Shown here one piece after another: positions 59,699-64,000 of a stretch of 64,000 nt of DNA. The stretch lies in assembly GCA_027405735.1 (NCBI GenBank), contig JAPEHQ010000001.1, forward strand, positions 2,604,001-2,668,000, in the 5' to 3' direction. Source of the stretch: Mucor racemosus. Taxonomy: Eukaryota > Mucoromycota > Mucoromycetes > Mucorales > Mucoraceae. Each line of letters starts with the position of its first letter. Position 1 is the first letter of the stretch. A program made the translations under genes and the position numbers. Below the pieces are notes generated by a model, which worked only from the letters and a program-made list of their open reading frames with translations, did not search any database and had not been told where the DNA came from.

Positions 59699-61468
59699 TG
59701 ACAATTATAGCAATAAAATAAAAAATGGGAGGTGGTTTGCAATAACATAACTATTGAGCCATTTCCTAAAACAGAGTAGTATTAAATTTCTTGGTGATAT
59801 AAGAAGTGATACGCAATAATATGTAGTGGTATGATAAGTGGGACAAATTTCAATTTATCTCTCACCCATCATATTGAGAGCGATGATACTCATCAAATGT
59901 CATACATACCCTGCATTTGAGAAATGAGATTTGAAATTTGCAGCCAATCAACTGGTACCTAAGTAACTGTGCATACGGTTGCAGCTCTTGCTCTATTTAA
60001 CTACTGATAAACGTATGATCGAAGAGGGTTTTTTAATCCAAACTTACACTGTAATTTCTGTATTTTAAATCTGGGGTTCAATTGTTAATGCCGATACTTG
60101 AAATAACATCATCATCATCTAATTAAAGGTTCCTAGCAAATGATGCTAACAATTATTCAACTGCAAAAATATTGCACATAATATTTTAGATTTATTTTGA
60201 CTTCATTGTTATACTTAATACGGTTTATATTAAGTTACAGTAATAGCAAAATGCCTTAAGGATATATAGACCGATGCCTGGGTTTTATTTTTTAAACGCC
60301 GATTACTTAAATTCAGGGGTAATTTTTGTAATTACTGGCCATGTATGTTTGTAATTTAATATAATATACCTAATACACAATGGGTGCTATTAAACTACAA
60401 CATTTTCAAAAGAACTATGTTTGGTTCACAACAGAATATACCAGATTCACTCATATATATGTAAGAGTACAATTTCCGGACCAGTAATTACAGAATTTGG
60501 TTATTATACATTCACAAACTTCGTACGTAAATCAATCATATATCTCTTACTTTACACATTGTAAAAACAAATAAAAGAAAATTGATACATAACATATTTG
60601 AGACGTATATATACCATGTTGAAATCACATACTTAATATTGCCTATATAGTCATTTGTCCTTTTTTAGGAGAGATTATCGAGCATGAATCAGATGAGTCA
60701 TACCAAATAAAGTACATAGGATACGGGCAAAAAAAAAATACAGAAATCATGTTGTATTATTTATGCATTGCTTTATCACATTATGATCAAATCCATATTT
60801 AAACAGGCAATAAAGATAGCAACATGATGAGTGGGTTAATAATGGTAAATTTAGCATTACCAGTGTCTGATTTTATCAATAAATGAGCTAATCAAATCAA
60901 ATTATTGAAATTATTCACTGTAGGACAAGTGTAAATTGTATCTCTTTTCCAGGTGTTCACAAAGCAAAATGTTGATAAAACAAAGATATGATATATAGTA
61001 CGAAATCAAAATTTACTACGTAAAGAAAAAGTAAAGTTTTCTAAATTAGAATGGTCTACATACTAACCATCATTATTAATTGGAGCTTTTTATTATATAA
61101 CTTTTAGCTGCTGCTCAACATCGTCATATCGGCATACACAACTGAATATAAGCCAGAAACCCATCAAACTCTTCTTTTTTTGTTTGTCACGTGCATGGAA
61201 GAAAAATTTTTCAACATATAAAAGACACTGTTGTGCACAATTCTGTAGCTCTTTGGTTCCTTTTTTTCCTTTTTTTTTTTTCATATTACAAATTTTTCAA
61301 TAAAAAGAGAGAGATAGAGACTTTTTTAGCAAATCTTTACCTTTTTTTTTTTTATTCTTTAATTTACGTTTTACGAATTAGTTTGGAGATTTCCTTTTTT
61401 TTTTTCTCTTCTTGAAAAAGGACAACTCTCTCTAAAGAGAAAAACCCAACAACAACTAACTAAACAAC
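59699..61468. promoter_or_regulatory. Intergenic region containing the cyclin promoter and leader
   Basis: No gene in the first 1.4 kb. A perfect CACGTG lies at 61188-61193, 276 bases before the cyclin ATG; it is the core site of Pho4-type bHLH factors. T-runs of 11, 12 and 11 bases at about 61270-61410 form a pyrimidine-rich leader ending in AACTCTCTCTAAAGAGAAAAACCCAACAACAACTAACTAAACAACATG, of which only the A/C-rich start-codon context is notable. Confidence 0.45.
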
Positions 61469-62660
61469 ATGCTCCCAACTCAGTTGTTTGTTACGCCCAC
61501 TACAGCAATGACCAGTTCAGGAAGTCATCAAGATCTTGCTGATTTTGCATCTTCTATGGTTTATTTAATGTGGCATGCAAGAAAGACAACCAAAGCTTTA
61601 GTTTCAGAAAGATCTTATTCACCTTCGTTGGTTGGAAATGATTTGGCTTATCTTATGTGGCAGTCGAGAAAGCCTATGACTAAAGCTCAACACTATTCCC
61701 CTCTTGGTGGTGATCATCACTCCTTCTCTTATACCGCAAGCCCTGCATTCAAGAAATTTTGTTATCAGGTAATAATCTTGTTGATTTGAGAACAAATTTT
61801 CATTTTATCATTTATTAATACTTCTGTAATATTTAATAGGTTCTTACGGCTACTCAATTGCAGGAATCGGCAGTATATCTTTCTTTGAAATACATTGCTA
61901 TACTTTTACAATCAAATCCTTCCATTGAAGGTGCTGAAGGCTCCGAATATCGTCTATTCATCGTTGCTTTAATGTTAGGTAAGACATCAGCATAACCCTT
62001 GCTTCTTGTTATGATTTAATACTAACGTGTTTATTCTAAATTTTAGCCAATAAATTCTTGGATGATAATACATTTACAAACAAAACTTGGTCAGATGTGA
62101 GTGGAATGAAAGTACATGATTTAAATATTATGGAAGCGGAATTCCTTGAAGCTTTGGATTACAATTTGTTTGTACGCGAGCATGATTACACTGTTTGGAA
62201 ACATTTATTAGAAGATTGCCGTGAAAGAGCTCAAATGTCTTACTATGATGGACCACAACAACGTCAACAATTAGTTTTGATGACATTACAGACTTTAGGG
62301 CTTTATGCTCCTTCAACATCGCCTGTTTCTTCCACAGTTAGTTCACCAACATCGTCATTCCATGATGATTGGGATACTGCGGCTGCAAGATTACAATTGG
62401 AAAATTCACATAGACGATACCAACACTTTTTGCAACAAAAGGTTCCTCCGACCCAATTACCTTACGTTATGCAACCACCTGTTGGTTACGGATATAGCGC
62501 ATGTGGATACATTAATGATTATCCTATCACCAATTTATCTCAATCCTCATGGGATCCCCTTGCTTACAGTCTTAACCGTTGTCAGGATCTTTCATATTAT
62601 TCAGCTAGTTCTCAAAATTTCGCTACTGCAACACCTATTTCTTGGAGAAATTACAACTAA
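61469..62660 (+). CDS. Cyclin, Pcl/Pho80 family (Pho85-type CDK partner)
   Basis: Three exons, 61469-61768, 61840-61978 and 62047-62660, give 350 residues. The cyclin box (about 85-200) contains SAVYLSLKYIAILLQSNP, EYRLFIVALMLANKFLDDNT (spliced over exons 2-3), NKTWSDVSGM and LNIMEAEFLEALDYNLFV, the signature of Pcl-type cyclins rather than Cln or B-type cyclins. Two similar phrases, MVYLMWHARK and LAYLMWQSRK, repeat at about residues 31 and 61 before the box. The C-terminus is S/T/Q/Y-rich and disordered. It should activate a Pho85/Cdk5-like kinase in G1, morphogenesis or phosphate control. A CACGTG upstream would fit phosphate control, but this is only suggestive. Confidence 0.88.
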
Positions 62661-63511
62661 CCAAATCAACAAAAAAAAAAAAAAAAAAAATTGGATCATC
62701 TGCCCACACTTCCCTCCCCCCTTTTTTTTTTCTTTCAAATCCATTGCTACAACAGAAAAGTAATTTATCATATCAATAAGATTGACCCACTTGTTTGATA
62801 TGTTGAATCTTTTTTTCATATTACAACCCAACAAATTTTCTTTTTTTTTTCTATTTTTTTTTTTTTTTTTTTTTTTTTTTATCAAATCAACAAAACATTT
62901 TTTTTTTCTTTCCTCTTCATTTAATATCTCTCCCCCCCCCCTTTTTTTAATTTTTATATTATCTTTTTTTTTTTTTTTTCTACCCTTTTTTTTATTACAT
63001 CTTACCTTTATTTTTTAACCAAATTGCTACAATTATTCCACTGTATTTTTTAATCCAAAAAAATTATAAAACGGTCAAAAAAATGAACAAAAAAAAATCA
63101 GTACAAAAAACCGGAAAAAAAAAAAAAGAACAAAAGAAAAGAATGTCTTTTTTCTTTACAAATGTATTAAATATACAATACTTAGGGAACTCAAATGCAA
63201 TATATGGATTCAAACAAGGACATGTCAATTTTTTTTATAGAAAAAAGGTAAAGTACTTGAATGATTTATCCAGTTATATTGATTGCTAGTTCTGTTTTAT
63301 CTTCTGTTTTCTTTTTCTTTTTTTCCTCTTCTCTTGGTTTTACAAGTCAAAATGTTGGTTGGTTTCTCATTTTTTAGGTTATTCCTGAAATGCTTGTGTT
63401 TATAATTTTAGATCAGTGCACACTATGTACACTAATCATTAGACCAAAAACTGAAAAAAAATTGGTTTAAAAATAAATAGTATTAGGCTCAAAAGTTGTA
63501 AAAAACTTGGC
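62661..63511. other. Homopolymer-rich 3' region
   Basis: The cyclin 3' flank contains A18 after the stop codon, then T-runs of 10-27 bases (longest 62854-62880), a C10 run near 62932 and further T-runs to 63000. Frames here are F- and K-rich translations of the runs and are not genes. Confidence 0.5.
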
Positions 63512-64000
63512 TCAAATAAAATCTGAAAATTCACTCATCTTTATTTGAGTCAAGGTTTTTTTTACAAGCTTTTGTCTGAAGATACTTTTGAAAATACACT
63601 TCAAGTTCTTTGCAATCTTTAATCGCTCTTTGAGAAAGTAATTGTAATCTTCTTTCTGTATAGGGCCTGACACTTCTAACGAAAAGAATTTCGAGTCAAA
63701 TCCTTTAGAAGCTATAATGGCACTAATAGATGATCCTACTGCCCTATTCTGATCGTCGTTCTTTGCCTTCTTCTTCGGATGCTGCCAACTTCGGTTCACC
63801 CCATTTTAACTTTCAGGCGTCTTTCTTCAAGTCGCATGCAGTAGTCAGGATCCTGCTGAAGTATTTGATGATAAAGGTATATTCGTCTTCATCTGCTAGA
63901 TCATCTTTCACTCGGTGTCTTTGCAACTTGATGAGGTGGAGGCATTTTTTCTTCAGCTTGTAACAAGCATCTTCTTTCCTAAGTTGGCTTTTAGCTTCTT
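63512..64000 (-). pseudogene. Decayed fragment of an uncharacterised protein gene
   Basis: On the minus strand three open pieces in different frames read like one protein: DEDEYTFIIKYFSRILTTAC, then WGEPKLAASEEEGKERRSE, then ASKGFDSKFFSLEVSGPI with YFLKERLKIAKNLKCIFKSI. They are separated by a TGA and a TAG and need frame changes between them. The style (EYTFI...YF, EPKLAAS, FSLEVSG, RLKIAKNLK) recalls a large family of uncharacterised Mucorales proteins, from memory only. The fragment runs off the right edge, so an intact part may lie beyond. Confidence 0.45.

Noticed and set aside
62661..63300. F- and K-rich frames on both strands
   Set aside because: They are translations of homopolymer runs and lack complexity.

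Overview
This is a eukaryotic nuclear window, most likely from an early-diverging fungus of the Mucoromycota (Mucorales-like). The reasons are: AT-rich DNA with long homopolymer runs; genes split by short GT-AG introns (about 43-215 nt); fungal gene types (NADH-glutamate synthase as one 2066-residue chain, a THI6-type bifunctional thiamine enzyme, a Rom2-like DEP-DH-PH-CNH exchange factor, a Pcl-type cyclin); and an endocytic scaffold built like Pan1 but ending in SH3 domains. The genus cannot be fixed from sequence alone. No rRNA, tRNA, CRISPR array or bacterial-type operon was found.

Layout. 1-5.9 kb is gene-poor and holds decayed repeats, a dynein intermediate chain relic and a large hairpin. 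5.9-11.5 kb carries MOD5 (tRNA isopentenyltransferase), a doubtful small ORF and a heat-shock-factor-type regulator. 11.5-15.5 kb is non-coding and ends in the GLT1 promoter. GLT1 fills 15.6-22.2 kb. 22.2-34 kb is the accessory part: a 470-bp tandem duplication, an eight-exon gene of unknown function, a complete Tc1/mariner element with a frameshifted transposase, a non-LTR-type reverse transcriptase tail relic, two solo LTRs of one family with different 5-bp target duplications, and degenerate dispersed repeats. 34-41.6 kb is a compact gene block: THI6, a short-chain dehydrogenase, a Qdr-like drug:H+ antiporter, an O-methyltransferase and a possible MED30. A secreted cysteine-rich protein lies alone at 43.7-44.8 kb. 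50.2-62.7 kb holds the Pan1/intersectin-like scaffold, the Rho GEF, a coiled-coil protein and the cyclin. The right edge is a broken gene fragment.

How the genes relate. They are mostly unlinked housekeeping functions: nitrogen assimilation (GLT1), thiamine salvage (THI6), tRNA modification (MOD5), stress transcription (HSF), and a cell-cortex group in which the actin/endocytosis scaffold and the predicted Rho1 GEF sit head-to-tail 180 bp apart. Two gene pairs are divergent (SDR/MFS, 601 bp; O-methyltransferase/MED30-like, 147 bp) and one is convergent (MFS/O-methyltransferase, 145 bp). Exon boundaries were worked out by hand from splice sites, reading phase and protein continuity; all main models close to whole codons. 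The 5' end of the Rho GEF is the chief unresolved point.
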